From assembly GCF_023053635.1 (NCBI RefSeq), contig NC_086172.1, positions 14,227,501-14,291,500 on the forward strand: DNA of 64,000 bases. Direction: 5' to 3'. The translations under genes and the position numbers were made by a program. The stretch comes from Elgaria multicarinata webbii. Its lineage: Eukaryota > Chordata > Lepidosauria > Squamata > Anguidae. Shown here one piece after another: positions 36,318-49,056 of the stretch (positions within the stretch are counted from its first letter, which is position 1; each line of letters begins with the position of its first letter). Below the pieces are notes generated by a model. It had not been told where the DNA came from. It searched no databases and saw only the letters and a program-made list of their open reading frames with translations.

Positions 36318-36640
36318 TTTGATTTGATTTGATTTCTACCCGCCTTTCCACTAAGAAAATAGAGCTCAAGGCAGCTAACAAAGGGGTTTTTTTTTGGAAT
36401 AAAATAAAAACTTGGTTAAAACAGTAATAAAATAAATACTTTAAAAGCACGGTTAACACACACACAGCACTAACAGAAAACAGCACCCAACCCAACAGGC
36501 CAGCTCACATGATAAAGGCCCGCCTGAACAAAATGCCTTTGCTTGCCGACCCAAGGGGAGGGGGGGGGCAACCTGCCCTCTCTCCTCAGGGAGTCCCGCT
36601 GCCTGGGAGCAGCCACCGAGAAGGCCCCGAACGCGCCTCT
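36318..36640 (-). mobile_element. LINE/SINE 3' end, minus strand, upstream of GBX2
   Basis: Plus-strand reading gives a TTTGA run, TTCTACCCGCCTTTCCACTA, A/T-rich UTR, then CAGGGAGTCCCGCTGCCTGG and GCAGCCACCGAGAAGGCC, matching in reverse complement the usual L3-type ORF end and 3' UTR. This is the closest LINE fragment to GBX2 on its 5' side. Confidence 0.6.
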
Positions 36641-36672
36641 GAAGAGAAGGAAGCGAAATGAGGGTTCCAATC

Positions 36673-36882
36673 GGTGGAGGCCGGTGGCTCCGATTTTTGG
36701 CGGGGCTGTGAATCCATTCTGTGTTTCATTCAGAACTAGTCAAAGCTCTGAAAAGAACTATCCAAGGTGCTGAAACCTATTCCCAAAACGGGTTCAGCTC
36801 CTTGAATAGTTGCTTTAGCGCTCTGACTGAATGCAAAATGGATTCACAGCCTCGCCAAAATCGGAGCCACCAGCTCCACTGG
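36673..36882. mobile_element. Palindromic MITE, 210 bp, upstream of GBX2
   Basis: Long inverted repeat: the left arm GGTGGAGGCCGGTGGCTCCG with TTTTTGGCGGGGCTGTGAAT is mirrored by ATTCACAGCCTCGCCAAAAT with CGGAGCCACCAGCTCCACTG. Flanking 8-mers TTCCAATC and TCCTAATC match at 6 of 8 positions, consistent with an eroded hAT-type duplication. Non-coding. Confidence 0.7.
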
Positions 36883-36916
36883 TCCTAATCTAGGTTATCG
36901 ATAATGCTCCAGGAAT

Positions 36917-36978
36917 CGCGCGCGCGCGCGTGTGTGTGTGAGTGAGTGAGTGAGAGAGAGAGAGGGAGAGAGAGAGAA
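36917..36978. repeat. Compound CG/TG/AGTG/AG simple repeat
   Basis: CGCGCGCG into TGTGTGTG, then AGTG repeats and AG repeats. The alternating purine-pyrimidine CG/TG part has Z-DNA potential (inference). Confidence 0.95.
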
Positions 36979-37079
36979 ATATTTAATCGAGATCAGTGAA
37001 TGTGGCGCGTAAGAGAATAAAAGTAAAAGGACTGAAATTACACATGAGAATAAGGACACGGCATCCCGGCCGATTCTGG

Positions 37080-38080
37080 CTGTCTTCTCTAACGGGCTGT
37101 TCTCCGACCCTTCGTCACGGGATAAAGTGCGCGCGTCTGGGGACCACATTGCCATTCGCGTTGGGCAGGAAAAGAACCATGGGCCGGGTTTGGACGTCTC
37201 CCGCGGCAGGGGGACCGAGGGAGACGGGGCGGCTCTCGGCGGGGCGGCGCGGAGCGCACGGCTGCGGGGCCGGCAGCCACGTGGCCCGCGCGCCGCGCTG
37301 GGCCGCCCTGCCCCGGCGGCCTCTGCGGCTCGAGCGCCGGGGCTGAGGGCCCGCTTACCGCCAGCAAGGCGAAGGCGGCGGCGGCCTCGTGCGCCGATCG
37401 CACGCGCCGCTTCTCCCTTCCTAAAGTGGGGGCCTCACTTTCGCCCCCGCCCCCCGGACTCCGGGATCCTCGTGCGCCCAAGAAGTTCGTCCCCCTCCTG
37501 GCGCTTGCAGGCCGCGAGGCGGGCCTCAGGCGGGGAGGCGAAGGGTGGGTTTGGGAGCAGGGAGCGAGCGCCGGCGCAGTGCCCACTAGGCGCGCCGTCG
37601 ATCAGCGCCAGGGCCCGCGAGGCTCCTCCCCATGAAGGGCCCGCCGCGCCTCCCCGCCAGAGTCACCCTCCGGAAAGGCACCGGCCCCACCACCCAGAGG
37701 GAAGCACCCCGGTGGCTCGGGGCTGTCTGGGTCGGCAGGCAGCGCTGGCCCCACGAGCAACCTCTCCCGGGCGAAGGAAAGGCCGCCCAGGGGAGGCACG
37801 CGGAGGCGGGCGGCTCCAGACCACCTTTCCAGCGGATTGGAGGGCCGGGCTCCGGGGGCGGACTCAAGCAGAGTCCTGTGGGGCCCGTGGTGGGGGTGGG
37901 TGAGGAGGGCCCCTCCCCCTGCCGCTCCCGTCAACGCCCCCAAGGCCTCGGGAGGGCTGGGGCGTCGGAGGTGCTGATAGATGGACGCCTGCCGGTGGAG
38001 AAAACGGGCCAGGCTTCCCATCCACCTCGGAATCCCACGCACCCCCCACCCCGCCGCCCGCACCCCAAAACCTGACTGGC
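37080..38080. other. CpG-rich stretch upstream of GBX2
   Basis: About 1 kb of GC- and CpG-rich sequence separated from the main GBX2 domain by AT-rich DNA and a few repeats. No gene or transposon recognised; open frames are compositional. Confidence 0.5.
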
Positions 38081-40654
38081 AGGAGACAGAATCAAGAAAG
38101 TTTCTCCAGCCTTGCTCCATATTGGGGTGAGATGGGGGGGGGTCCTGCTCCTTCTGCTGCGGGGTGGGGTGGGTGGGGGTTCGACTTCTGCCCTGAAGTC
38201 CTGCCCTGACTGTGGTCTTGCCCTGGCTTAGATGTCTTTAAAAGGAGGCTGCTGGCACCTTTGTGGAGGGAGGGAGGCCTGGCAAGGCTATGAGCCCCAC
38301 TTGGTGCTTCTCCTGAGCCGCCCAGAGGTGCACAGACCTGTGAACACCAGACGCCAGTCCCGGCAAGCCACTCTGGGCTAGAACGAGATGGACCTCTAAA
38401 GGCGTACAAAACGGCAAGCAGCATTCAGTCATGGGTCTTCTGTTATTTAGAATGGCATCAAAGAGCCAGCCATTAATCTCCATTAGAGCCTACATACTTT
38501 GAAAGCTCACCCGAATCCAGCCCCCCACCCTCCTCTCAGGTTTACTCAGTGCACATGTTTACCCCCTGAGGAGTGAAAAGAGGCCGGCTTTTAAATTGGT
38601 GTGCTTAGCACTGCAGCCTGAGTAAACTTCTGTCTGCTTGTTTATCAATGAGATCTCTGGTTTGGGATCTAGTCTGACACTTCAGGGGTGTGTATGTGCA
38701 CATTGTTTAATGGAGCTGGCTTTTGTTGCACATTTCCCTTATTACAGATGCTGCCACATGTGTGATAGTTCAGTGCTCTGCCGTTTACTCTCACAGCATC
38801 TGCAGGGCTTTTGATCTGTTGAAGTGGCGTTTTTGACCTGAGTCCACAGCTGTTGTTCCCTCGAAGGGAACAATATGTTCCCTATGCATGTATTAAGCTG
38901 TGGCAAATGTGTGATGACATCAACTCTTTCTTCGCCTTCTTACAATAAAGAAAAACACACACCTCTTTTTGATTAACTGCAATAGCAAATTCCCAATAAA
39001 CCTTTGCCCATTTCCACCTCTTGAAGTCACAGTGTTGGGAGAACTTTAGAATGTTGTGCATTGCAAAACTCTTGCCTGTCCTGTCTTCTCTGATATTTTA
39101 AGTCTTCAGAGCATTTACATGAGGTGCAGCAGAAGTATCAATTCTTAAAGCAGAAGTCAGGGGAATGGAGGCCATGAGATGTATACGTGAGCTGTGCTGA
39201 AATAGAATTTGAAAGATGCCCCTTGTCCTCTGAAGTGTCTAAGCCTTAAGCTGAAAACTGGACACATATATTCAGGCTATCCCACATGACTATGATGGCT
39301 ACAAACCTGTTTTAAAAATGAAGGTTGGGCTTCTGCAAAGCTATCAGGTTCCACATCACAGGTCACATCCCACCTAAGGTAATCCACATAGCTTCTTAGA
39401 TCATCCAGATCAGAATTGTTTGTTTTTCAGCAAAAACAACAGAGGGAGTCTTGTAGGCCCTCTGCCAGCTGCACGAAGTCATCACCAAAGTAGGCAGATA
39501 GATATCTGTTGTCACTTACATGTTTTGCCACCACTGCTTACATTTTTATCTATATCTATCTACGATAAATAAATATCTGCCCACTGAGGTTAACACTTCA
39601 TACATATTACGAAGAATGCTCTAGTCCCCAAATAAGAGTGCAATCCTATGCATGTTTAGACAGAAGTAAGTCCTACAAATTCCAGGATCCCTAGCCAGTT
39701 ACACGCATAGGATTGCATCCTAAATCTGTTAGTCTGTAGGGTTGGACAAGAATCTTTGCTGTCCTAACAGCAGACACTGTACAGATCGGATTCAGGAAAG
39801 TGGCAGTGGAGAAGAGAGAATTTAATTTTAGAGTATTGGATTAGAAGAAAAGCCAACAAGTATAGATTGTTTATTGTTTCATTGATACTAAAACTGGAAG
39901 TCATGTATTTAAAGCAAAATAATATAAATTTAATAATATAAGTTTAAAAGAAAATAATTTCTTCATCTTCTGCACAATTATCCTATGAAATACACCTTTT
40001 CCATGAAGACACTGGCACAGTAAAACGTGTCTGCCATCAGAGGTAGTAACAGTTCAAGAATATAACGTTCTTAGGGTCGGTAGCTCTCTTCTAGAAAGAA
40101 AGCTGGAAATGGGCAGCAGGGAACTGAATGTTCTCTTAGTGCTATCACAATCACCCAAACGTATGGATGTGGAAATGAAGCTTTGAATGGTCTCTTCATT
40201 TACACAATGTTCTGCGGCATTAGGGTTTGAAGGGATGCCTGCCCTTTGATTGATAGCCTTCTTGTATTAGGGACAGTGTTTCAGCTCGGATTACACAAGG
40301 GGCTGGAATTTGGTTTGAGAGGTGGGATGGATTACAGGGATGGTTTTGGATATTTACAAGCCAGCTAGCCTAAATGCGTTTTGATGGGAATTCTCCAACC
40401 CCTGTTTGTCTTGTGATGCTAATGAGGGTGAGGGGGTATTTGCAAGAGAATTAGAGCAGCTGGAACCAATCAGAAGGAAGACAGCCATGGACTCAGTGCA
40501 GATGTAAGTGTTGTCACACCATTTAGGAATCACAATGCACATTCTCGCTATCTCTCTATAGTTGTCAAGAAAGTTGAACATAGTCACATTTGACTTAAAA
40601 AGAGGAAACGTCTAAAATGGGGACTAATCAAAAGAAAGTTAATTAAAAGGAAGT
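38081..40654. other. Unassigned intergenic sequence
   Basis: Mostly AT-rich. Besides the palindromic repeat at 39635-39724 and the repeat fragment at 39428-39465, no feature recognised. Confidence 0.45.
39635..39724. repeat. Short palindromic MITE-like repeat with AGTGCAATCCTATGC ends
   Basis: GTGCAATCCTATGCATGT at the left and ACACGCATAGGATTGCATCC at the right are inverted repeats around AGAAGTAAGTCC. It is the best-preserved member of the family, about 85 bp and non-coding. Confidence 0.65.
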
Positions 40655-40868
40655 TTTGGTGGCAGGTTAAGACTTTCCTCTATTCCCAGGCATTTGATGG
40701 CATGTAGTGGGCTGTTGAATGCATCAGTGAAACAGTTTATGATTGTTACTGAGGTTTTAATGGTTTATGTAGTTGTTGTATTTTAATGGATTAATGTTGT
40801 AGGTGGTTTAAATCTTGCCTATTTTAATTCCATCGTAAGTTTAGTTGAATCTTTTTTTGAGGAAAATG

Positions 40869-40920
<52 letters not shown>

Positions 40921-40938
40921 CAACAACAACAACAACAA
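40655..40938 (+). mobile_element. LINE 3' UTR with (ATA)n(ACA)n tail
   Basis: Starts with AAGACTTTCCTCTATTCCCAG and GGCATTTGATGG, the degenerate end of an L3-type ORF, followed by a T-rich UTR and a compound trinucleotide run (ATA then ACA) at 40871-40938 that probably grew from the element's tail. Confidence 0.5.
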
Positions 40939-41374
40939 GGCAGGAAGTCAAATACACCCCAAATCTTCGCTATTTAAACCTACAGTAACAGAAGCTAGAA
41001 GAGCAGAAGCATCAGAACCGTGAAGAGAGGGACTGTTGTCACCTGTTGCCCACCTGACTTTCTCTTGATTCTTGAGGAAACCAGATGACTCTCAAGTCAA
41101 CCTGCTTGGAATATTATGCCTGGTGAGCTGCTATTGTGTTGGCTCTCCAACTGGACAAGTGCGCCATTGGCACTTCAAGAGCATGCTCTAGCCTAGGCTA
41201 TTAAGTCCTAGCCACCACCAGAAATGATGTTATCTGGTGTTTTTTTATATTCAGCAAGAGAGCTGATTGTAAATTCCCTTTTTCTGCCTTTGTATTAACC
41301 TGCAGTGAGGGAGAGGATTGACATGAGCTTTTTTGGGGTGGAGGGTATAGTGGCTCTTAGTATCCTATACAATT

Positions 41375-41775
41375 ATCGTGTTAATTGGTTTTGTCTTGTT
41401 TTTTATTGGCTTCTACTGGGTCTAGAGGTGGTTTGTCCCTTTCAATGTTACATTGAAATGCTTTAGAGTATTGGCTGCTGAGGTGGGGTATAAGTATGTA
41501 TTTTTGGCCAAAATATGGGTTGTATTGTATTAGCTATTTAGCTCCTCATGTGTTGATATTGGTCATGAATCGTATTATTCATGAATTTTGTACTTATTCA
41601 GTCTTGAAGTAAAATTTGTTTATGCATTTATTGTACTATTTTTTAATTGTTCAACCATTTCCCACATTGTTGTCTTCTGATTTTGTGTAATCATATCTTT
41701 GTGTATGATGGTGTGAGCTGCTCTGGGCTTCCTTTTGGAGGGAAGAGTGGGGCACAAATAAAGTGATACTGAAAA
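41375..41775 (+). mobile_element. Probable LINE 3' UTR remnants
   Basis: Two LINE-like 3' endings in tandem: GAGGTGGGGTATAAGTATG near 41480 and GCTGCTCTGGGCTTCC followed by GTGGGGCACAAATAAAGTG near 41725. Only UTR-like sequence remains; family uncertain. Confidence 0.4.
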
Positions 41776-42149
41776 GCCCAACACAATGAATCCCACAGAT
41801 GAGGAAGGTTAAGAGGATAACAGAGTTAGGGGGGATTCAGAAGGGAAAAAGGCTTCCATCCGAAAAGGAAGAGTTGTCCAAATGAAAGATAACACAAAGG
41901 AGCATAAACTCCGGCAAAACAAATGAAAGTTAGAGAAAGAAGTTGAGGAAAGTGTATTACTAACCACATTAAGTTAAACACTATGAATATCTTTGAATAC
42001 ATCAGAAAAGGAAAGCAGCCAAACAACGAGGGAGCGAAAAATAATAGCCAGATTGCAGTGAAAATTTAATATATTGGTTTTCCCCCTGTCTTCTTTGTAG
42101 AAGATGTAGGAAATAGAGACCTTGCACCTGAACCATTTTTCAAATTAGT

Positions 42150-43412
42150 GAGAATGAAGAACTGAATGAAACAGAGGTAATAGTAGATGAAGTCTAGGAC
42201 TTACTATCAAATTAAAATCACTGGGTCCAGGTGGCTTCCACTGCAGAGTTCTTAAAGAATTCAAATGTGAAATTGCTGATCTTGTAACAAAATATGTAAC
42301 TTGTCCATAACACTGGCCTCCACAACAGCCAATATAACAACATTTTTTAAAAAGGCTGTCCTGGAAATTGCAAGCCAGTAAGATTAACATCTGTTCCAGG
42401 TAAATTGGTGGAAAGCATTAATTATAACCTATACTGATTTTTGCTGAAGAAGAGTCAGCATGACTCTTTGCAAAGGAAAATCTAGCTTCACCAACCCTTT
42501 TAGAGTTCTTTGAGAGTGTCAACAAGCATATTCATAAGGAGAGATTTGGTGGGTACCATACACTTGGAGTTTCAAAAAGAATTAAAAAAAAAAACCTAAT
42601 AAAAGGGAGATGGGTCCTCTTAGGACTGGTCTGGTTAAGGAACAGAAAGTAGAGAGGTTGCACATATATTTCACATAGATAACAATGGGGTCTGAACTTG
42701 CAGTGTCATGATGGACAGCTCAATGCAAACATCATGTGCCTGAGATGTGAAAAAGGTGAATGCCGTGCTAGGGATGACTAGGAATCAGAAAGAAAGTCCC
42801 ACAGCCAGTATTGTGCTATCCTTAAACAAACTATGGTATGGGCACACTTGAAATACTGTGAACAGTTCTGGATGCCCCATCTCAAGATGGATATTTTAGA
42901 GCTGAAAAAGATGCAGACAAGGACAACCGAAATGATCAAGGGGATAAAGCGACTCCCTTATGGGGAAAGACTACATCTTTTGGGGCTTTCTAGTTTAGAA
43001 AAAGGGCAAGTAAGGATGTATAAGTTCTGCATGGTGTGGAGAAAGTAGAAAGTAAGATGTTTTCTTCTGGGGTCACCCAGTGAAACTGAATGATGGGAGA
43101 TTCAGAAGAGATGAAAGGAAGTTCTTCAGTGCATAAAACTTTGGAATTCACTACCAAAAGATGTAGTGATGGCCACCAACTTGGACAGCTTTCAAATGGG
43201 GATTAACAAATTCATGGAGGATAAGACTGTCATTGGCTTCTAGTCATGATGGCTATATATTACCGCCAATATAAGAGGCAGTTTGCCGGTGGCTGGAGAC
43301 CGTGAGCAGCAGGGTGCTGCTGCACTCCTGTCCTGTTGAGGGCTTCCGACAGGTGTGAACACAGAAGTCTGGACTAGATCATTCACACTCTTCCAACTGG
43401 GCTCTTATTGTG
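42150..43412 (+). mobile_element. Old, diverged CR1-type LINE copy
   Basis: Encodes a remnant VWAHLKYCEQFWMPHL, RTTEMIKGIKRLPYGERL and LLGLSSLEKGQVRMYKF, parallel to the CR1 peptide [19 protein letters not shown] of the younger copies but far more diverged. Upstream fragments (GGTCCAGGTGGCTTCCACTG, AAGCCAGTAAGATTAACATC) match the RT core. The 3' UTR ends GGACTAGATCATTCAC, GGGCTCTTATTGTGTT. It belongs to an older subfamily without ATTCTATG repeats. Confidence 0.7.
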
Positions 43413-46081
43413 TTACCTCAGTTGGTGGACATAACCCTACCTAATGATTTCCCCTCACAACCTGTCTCTACCAGCTCTGGAAATAAACCTTGCTGAGGGA
43501 AAACTTGGTAAAGGAATGGAGTTGTGGAGGAGAATTTGTGGGATGGAGAAGGGTTAAGTATCCTTTATCACCCACCAGATTTCCCCTGCAACCCCCCCCC
43601 CCCATCATACACAATGACATATGCAGGAATAGTTTCATCCACTCTAAAGCAAACCTTTTCTGCCATGGAGTGCAATCCAAAGCATGTTTACACAGAAATA
43701 AATCCCACTTTGTTGAACAAGGAAGTCTGCATGTATCCACTGTAGAAGACGGCAGCCCTAGTCTGTCAGTGCAGCGGACTTGCCAAGGCTTGCTGACAAA
43801 GCAGCCATGAACATTTGCTATGGGAACAAATGGGCTGGGCTGTGGCTGTCAAGGTGGTTGAGAACAGGAAGGGTCTTCTTGTGACACAGCAGGATACAAA
43901 CAAAGCCCTGCTCAGCTTCCTGTGACCTCCTTACCCAGCTGGCCAGCACATCACAAGGATCCCCACGTGGCCGAGCAAATGGTTTCTCTGCAATGGCAGC
44001 GCTGCTGTACTGCTTCTGATGTTAAGGGTCGATTGCAGTGGTGTCCAGAAATAGGGCAGTGAACTCTTCTCAGTGCACCATCACAAGCTGGAGCCTCCTC
44101 AGCGAGAGATGTATCTATTTGAAACCTGCTTCATGTCATATACGTATATCCATCATGAGTCATCTACATCTTTCTCTCCTTCATCTGTCCTTATGGCAGT
44201 CACAAGTAATTTTAGGATATGCACAAGACATGCCGTTCAGAAGGGAGAAAGAGCTGTGTCTGGGCTTGTGCCCTGTGGTGAAATGCTTGGGAGGAGACTG
44301 AGTAATTAATTTCAGAGCTGTGTGCAAATTCCCTCTTAAAAATTTCCACCTTATTTGTGGGCAAAAAGATAGCTGGGGGGTGGGGATGGGGGTGGGAATC
44401 ACTGCATATTTCCAGGAGGAAAATAAATTCTCTAACAGTTGGCAGGAGATGTAGTACAACTATTTTTTTCCTAAGGATTTTAATTTTCTGCACTGCCACT
44501 GCAAGTAGAAACAGCATTAACTGTGCTGGTAGCCTAGCCCCCATTTTTCTTCTCTCTTTTCTTCTTCTTTTCTTAAAGAGGTCTCCATTTTTCTGCCTCA
44601 TTCTCAGGACATTTTATAGCTTATTTTGAATTTATTCTGGTGGTGTTTTTCAGCTTCATTATACCTCTCTTCGTTGCTCTGTAGCCCCCAGGCTGCCTGC
44701 ACTTTCTGAACTGAAAAGGCCCTGTGGGATGAATTACCTCATGATGTCTTGTCTTGGGCTTTGATTGAAGTGTGGGAAGCCGAGGAGGCTGCTGGGTGCT
44801 GGAGAGATGATTATACAATGGCCGACAGAACACTCACATTCACTCTTCAGCCACCTCCGAAGTAAGGTAAAAGTACTGGAACCCCAACCCACTAGAATTT
44901 CTCTTCTCCTTTGAATTTTTTTTTTTTTGAAAGCAATTTCTTTTCTATCAAAATGAATGAGAATTGTTGGGGGTGGGGGAAGTAGAAGAATTCTTTGGCA
45001 CTACACTAATTAATCTGTGGAATTTTCAGATATGAATCACAGCACATGGACTTTAAGTTCCTTTGGGCTGCTTTTAAGAAACGATCTTATGCTTTTTGTG
45101 AAGTGTGCATATAAATAACCCTTTTCACTGGATGATACCTGCAAATTGATGACTCAGCTGTGCATGTATGAATGTCATCTAAGTTTTGTTCCATTCTATA
45201 TGAATTTGCAACCATCAGCAGGGGAATTCTTCAACAGGCATTCCATTCTATCACACGAATCCAGAAATGTGGTTGTGCAAACATAATTTCCCCCATTTAA
45301 AATATAGCAGGAAAGAGCAAATGGGATGTGTGGTTGTGGCTTCCAATGGATTCTGTGTCTGTTTGTTCAATTCTTTGTATGATTGAAGTTCAAAGTTGTA
45401 GGCTGAAGATATGCATGCTTACAGTGTAACTTTTATATATCTCATTGTGCAACCAGAAAAAGTATAATGGAATGTAATTCCTCCTTAATTGGGTAAGGAA
45501 TTGATAAGAAATGGGATTATGCATAGCCAAAAGGCAAAACAAAGGACAATGAATTTTTAATGGTTCCCATCAAAAGGGCCATTTGCACAATGGATCTGTT
45601 ATTGACATCTACTCTGAGTCCACTAAGTAAGACTCCAGTTATTCTTGTTTGTCAACATATTTTGCACTGGGGAAAAATGGCATTTGGATGCTTACTGTCC
45701 TAGGGAGATGAACAGAGGCAATGGCTTTCTTCATAACAGGGCTTGACAGTTAACCAGAGCAGTCATTCACTGACAGTGGTAAAAGTGAATTTAGTGTTTT
45801 GCCAATACCAGTGGCAAAATCCACCAAGTCAATTGATTTCACAACATAATAGTGACACTTCACATCAGTTATTTTAAATGATTGATAGCTTACTTTCTGA
45901 TGTTGAATAGCAATAGAAGCTCCTCCCTCTAGCTCTGGAAGGGAGTGCTTCTATACCAGGAAGATTTAGTCATTTCCCCCCTATTTTTAAATTATTATTT
46001 TTTACAGAAAATTGTGCGTTGAGGGACTTTCTGTGCCCACCTGTCATCACATAACAATCTGTGAATTTTTATAATTAAGTC
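43413..46081. other. Unassigned intergenic sequence
   Basis: No gene recognised. CAGAAATAAATCCCA near 43695 is a faint member of the short palindromic family. Poly-C run at 43592-43603. Confidence 0.45.
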
Positions 46082-46500
46082 AGGCCTCTTCTACACTAAG
46101 CAGGATATTGCACTATGAAAGCGTTATGTAAAAGGCAGAACTTGATTTTGATCTTACTTTTATACTGTTAGTTTTACTCTACCCTGTGCCTATTTGGTGC
46201 ATTCTCTTCCCCATCTTATTGTTTTATTATGATTCTATTAGAATGTAAGCCTATGTGGCAGGGTTTTGCTATTTTATTGTTTTACTCTGTACAGCACCAT
46301 GTTCACTGATGGTGCTATATAAACAAATAATAAAGCCACAGCAAGCAGGATATAGTGGTATGAAAGTGGTATATGGTATGTGTCAGTGGGCCCCAACAGT
46401 TGTCAGTGCACTTCAATACTGCTATAAACCAGAAGTGTGGCTCCTGCCTTTTGTATACCACTTTCATAGTGCAATATCCTGCTTGGTGTAGATTAGGCCT
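46082..46500. mobile_element. AGGCCTCTTCTACAC palindromic MITE, split by an L2-type insertion
   Basis: Ends AGGCCTCTTCTACACTAAGC and GCTTGGTGTAGATTAGGCCT are inverted repeats. Internal blocks GCAGGATAT, CACTATGAAAG and TACCACTTTCATAGTG recur in both orientations. Same family as 60976-61778. An L2-type 3' end occupies 46150-46334. Confidence 0.75.
46150..46334 (+). mobile_element. L2-type LINE 3' end inserted in a MITE
   Basis: Carries TTAGAATGTAAGCCTATGTG, TACTCTGTACAGCACCATGT and GATGGTGCTATATAAACAAA with an AATAATAAA tail, the same 3' terminus as at 10346-10446. It interrupts the left part of the MITE at 46082-46500. Confidence 0.7.
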
Positions 46501-46980
46501 TGGTCACAGTTTTTACTTGAATATGCTCCAATTTAATGAGGAAAGACAGACAGACTGGATTTGATGGATTTTAATAATATAGACAATTTACAGAATTCCC
46601 CTTCATGATTCTGATCGTTATATCAGTCACAGAGAAATCCATATATCCACAAGTCTGAAACAAAAACCAAACAAGCTCATTGAAACTCTTTTCAGCATAG
46701 AGAGGATGCAACCCAACACATAGTTCAACCTATTTAACAATGAGCTGCAAGAGAATGGGAATTTAGATGCTTGTTGTGGGTTTCTTGTAAGTATGAATAT
46801 GGAGGCCTTCTAAGCTTCTTCTGGCTCAAAGCACTGGGCTTATGAGTGGGTGGGGTGGGGTGAGAGAGGGAAGACATTAGTAATATATCTCCCTTTCAGG
46901 GCCCACTTAAGAACTCTTGCTATTCATACTCTATTCCATTGAAGATCTCTCTGAATGAAAATCCCAGGGCACATGATAGA

Positions 46981-47182
46981 CACAGGAATACATGAAACTG
47001 CTTTCTACTGAGCCAGACCCGGGGCCCATCTATCCCAGTACTGTCTACCAGCCTGACTGGCAGAAGCTCCCCAGCTTCTCATGCAAGAAGGGTCTTTTCC
47101 AGCTCTGCTGCTTGAGCTCCTTTTAATGGGAAAGGCAAGGGTTGAATATGGGTCCTTGTGCTCCACCACAGAGCTCTGGGGC
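46981..47182 (-). mobile_element. tRNA-headed SINE, minus strand
   Basis: On the minus strand the head reads TGTGGTGGAGCACAAGG (A-box-like) and TATTCAACCCTTGCC (B-box-like), then a body with CCAGTCAGGCTGGTAGACAG, CTGGCTCAGTAGAAAGCAG and TTTCATGTATTCCTGTG. This is a common layout of tRNA-derived SINEs in lizards. Not a functional tRNA: there is no cloverleaf 3' half. Confidence 0.65.
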
Positions 47183-47912
47183 TTCCTTAGAAGGACCTTT
47201 TCTAAAATAGCAACTGCAAACCTCAGATATGCTCCTTTATTATTGCTTTGCCATACTGCCTTGCTCACTTGTGTGCAAGAAGAACTCATTAGATTCATCT
47301 TCCAGTAAATGAGTGATTAGAGTCCTTTATAGTTTAGACAGCAATTTGATAGACCAGCCATCTAATTAGAAACAATGCCTGCTTTGTGCCTTTCTGTGAG
47401 GATGTTTATCTGGTCTTGAAAATAAACTCAACATGCTATGAAAATGGGTGTATATCTGCCCATTTTAATATGGTAGACGTTACTAGAGAGGCAAGGCATT
47501 TGTGACACCACCAGAATGTGGTAATGATTTGATGAAAACCCAAAGTCATTAATCAGGGATGAGTGAAAGGGTTATTTCATGAGCCAGCTTTTTGCTTTGT
47601 CTGATTTAAATAAGTTGCGCCAGCCCAAATTTGCCTGATTCATGGCAAGATATAAAAGTAAATCTGGAGGCACAAACTGAGGTGATGTCTGGTGTAATTT
47701 ATTTGTTTATTTATGTATTGCATTTCTATACCACCCCAAAACCAAAGCTCTTTGTGTATGGATCCTTGTAGGGGGACACATGATGGTCATACAATCTTTT
47801 TCATAAACAGCAGTATGCTTAGCAAGGGGGCATTTTTTTGCTACATGTGTAGCCTTTGCATGAAGAACATACAAGGTCTCTACCACTGTAGCAAGGGAAG
47901 CTGCACTACTGA

Positions 47913-48075
47913 TAGGGTGACCATATGAAAAGGAGGACAAGGCTCCTGTATCATTAACAGTAGTGATGAAGAGGGAATTTCAGCAGGTGTTATTTGTATG
48001 CATGCAGCACCTGGTGAAATTCCCTCTTCATCGCAACAGTTAAAGCCGCAGGAGCCCTGCCCTCTTGACCAGATA
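47913..48075 (+). mobile_element. Second, diverged copy of the TAGGGTGACC palindromic MITE
   Basis: Starts TAGGGTGACCATATGAAAAGG and shares the ordered blocks CTCCTGTATC, AACAG, GAAGAGGGAATTTCAGCAGG and CCTCTTCATCGCAACAG with the 747-1054 copy. It is internally palindromic. The left end is clear; the right terminus has decayed and no target duplication can be read, so the end is approximate. Confidence 0.7.
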
Positions 48076-48797
48076 CAAAAGAGCCGCCACTGTTCAATCT
48101 GAGCCCAGTCTGAGGACTGGAATCAGTTTCAAAGGCAGATCTTGGCTCTGGAGCTGGGGATTTTGTATGTGCTGTTAATCTGGGAGACACACTTCATTAG
48201 CACTGACACACGATGGAACGCGCTCTGCCCCCACTGCAGATATGCCGTTGGGTTTCTGAGTTAAGAAAGTCTGGCTGCCAAGCAGGCACAGGCCTTGGGG
48301 AGTCTCATTCTGCAATTAAGTATTTATGGTCCTTCCTAAAGCTGCCAACGCTGGTAAAATGATTAGATACTGAAGGAGTATGTAAGGCTGCTGTCCTATG
48401 CATGCTCAACTGGAGCAAGCATCATTAACATAGTGAATATTACTTCCAAGCAAGCATGAATAGGGCAGCAATGTATTTATTTCAAACACATATAAAAATA
48501 TGTTGGCAAGCAAAGAAGAAATGCAACAAGTGGTTGTACTGATGCTGGTTTTGGGTTGCCAACTTTTCTTTTCCCTAGAAGGGCTCCTCTTTCATTAACA
48601 GCTACATGACAGAAGTAAATTCCCAAATTAAACTTTCCCCAACACTGAAATACAATGATGGAGAAAAATGTCACCTGATCAACTTCTACCGTTGCACTGT
48701 CCATTTTTATGGTACAGGGATTGTGCAAGATCAATAGTTAGCACAAGCTTACACCAGCTTCAGCTTGTCATCTTTTCCAGAGAGGTAAGCATCTGTG

Positions 48798-49055
48798 GTG
48801 CAGAGCGGTAAAGCAGCAGTTTCTGCAGCTGAAACTCTCCCCACGGCCTGAGTTCGATCCCAGTGGAAGCTGGTTTCAGGCAGCCGGCTTGGGTCGACTC
48901 AGCCTTCCATCCTCCTGAGGTCGGTAAAATGAGTACCCAGTTAGCTGGGGGAAAGGTAATAATGGCCGGGGAAGGCAACGGCAAAGAAAATGTCAGCTGG
49001 TGTCCCTCCAAGAATCAGTAATGACTCAGTGCTTGCACCAGAGGTTCCTTTCCTC
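48798..49055 (+). mobile_element. Sauria-type tRNA-derived SINE with perfect 11-bp target duplication
   Basis: Head with GTGCAGAGCGGTAAAGC (A box region) and GAGTTCGATCCCAG (B box), body with TGGGTCGACTCAGCCTTCC and GAGGTCGGTAAAATGAGTAC, tail GAGGTTCCTTTCCTC. Flanked by exact AAGCATCTGTG duplications (48787-48797 and 49056-49066), so insertion is by LINE-type target priming and is relatively young. It landed at the edge of the repeat at 49057-49245. Confidence 0.85.
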
Positions 49056-49056
49056 A

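Noticed and set aside
48798-48880. Possible tRNA gene from A and B boxes
   Set aside because: It is the head of a SINE with flanking target duplications and lacks the 3' half of a tRNA.
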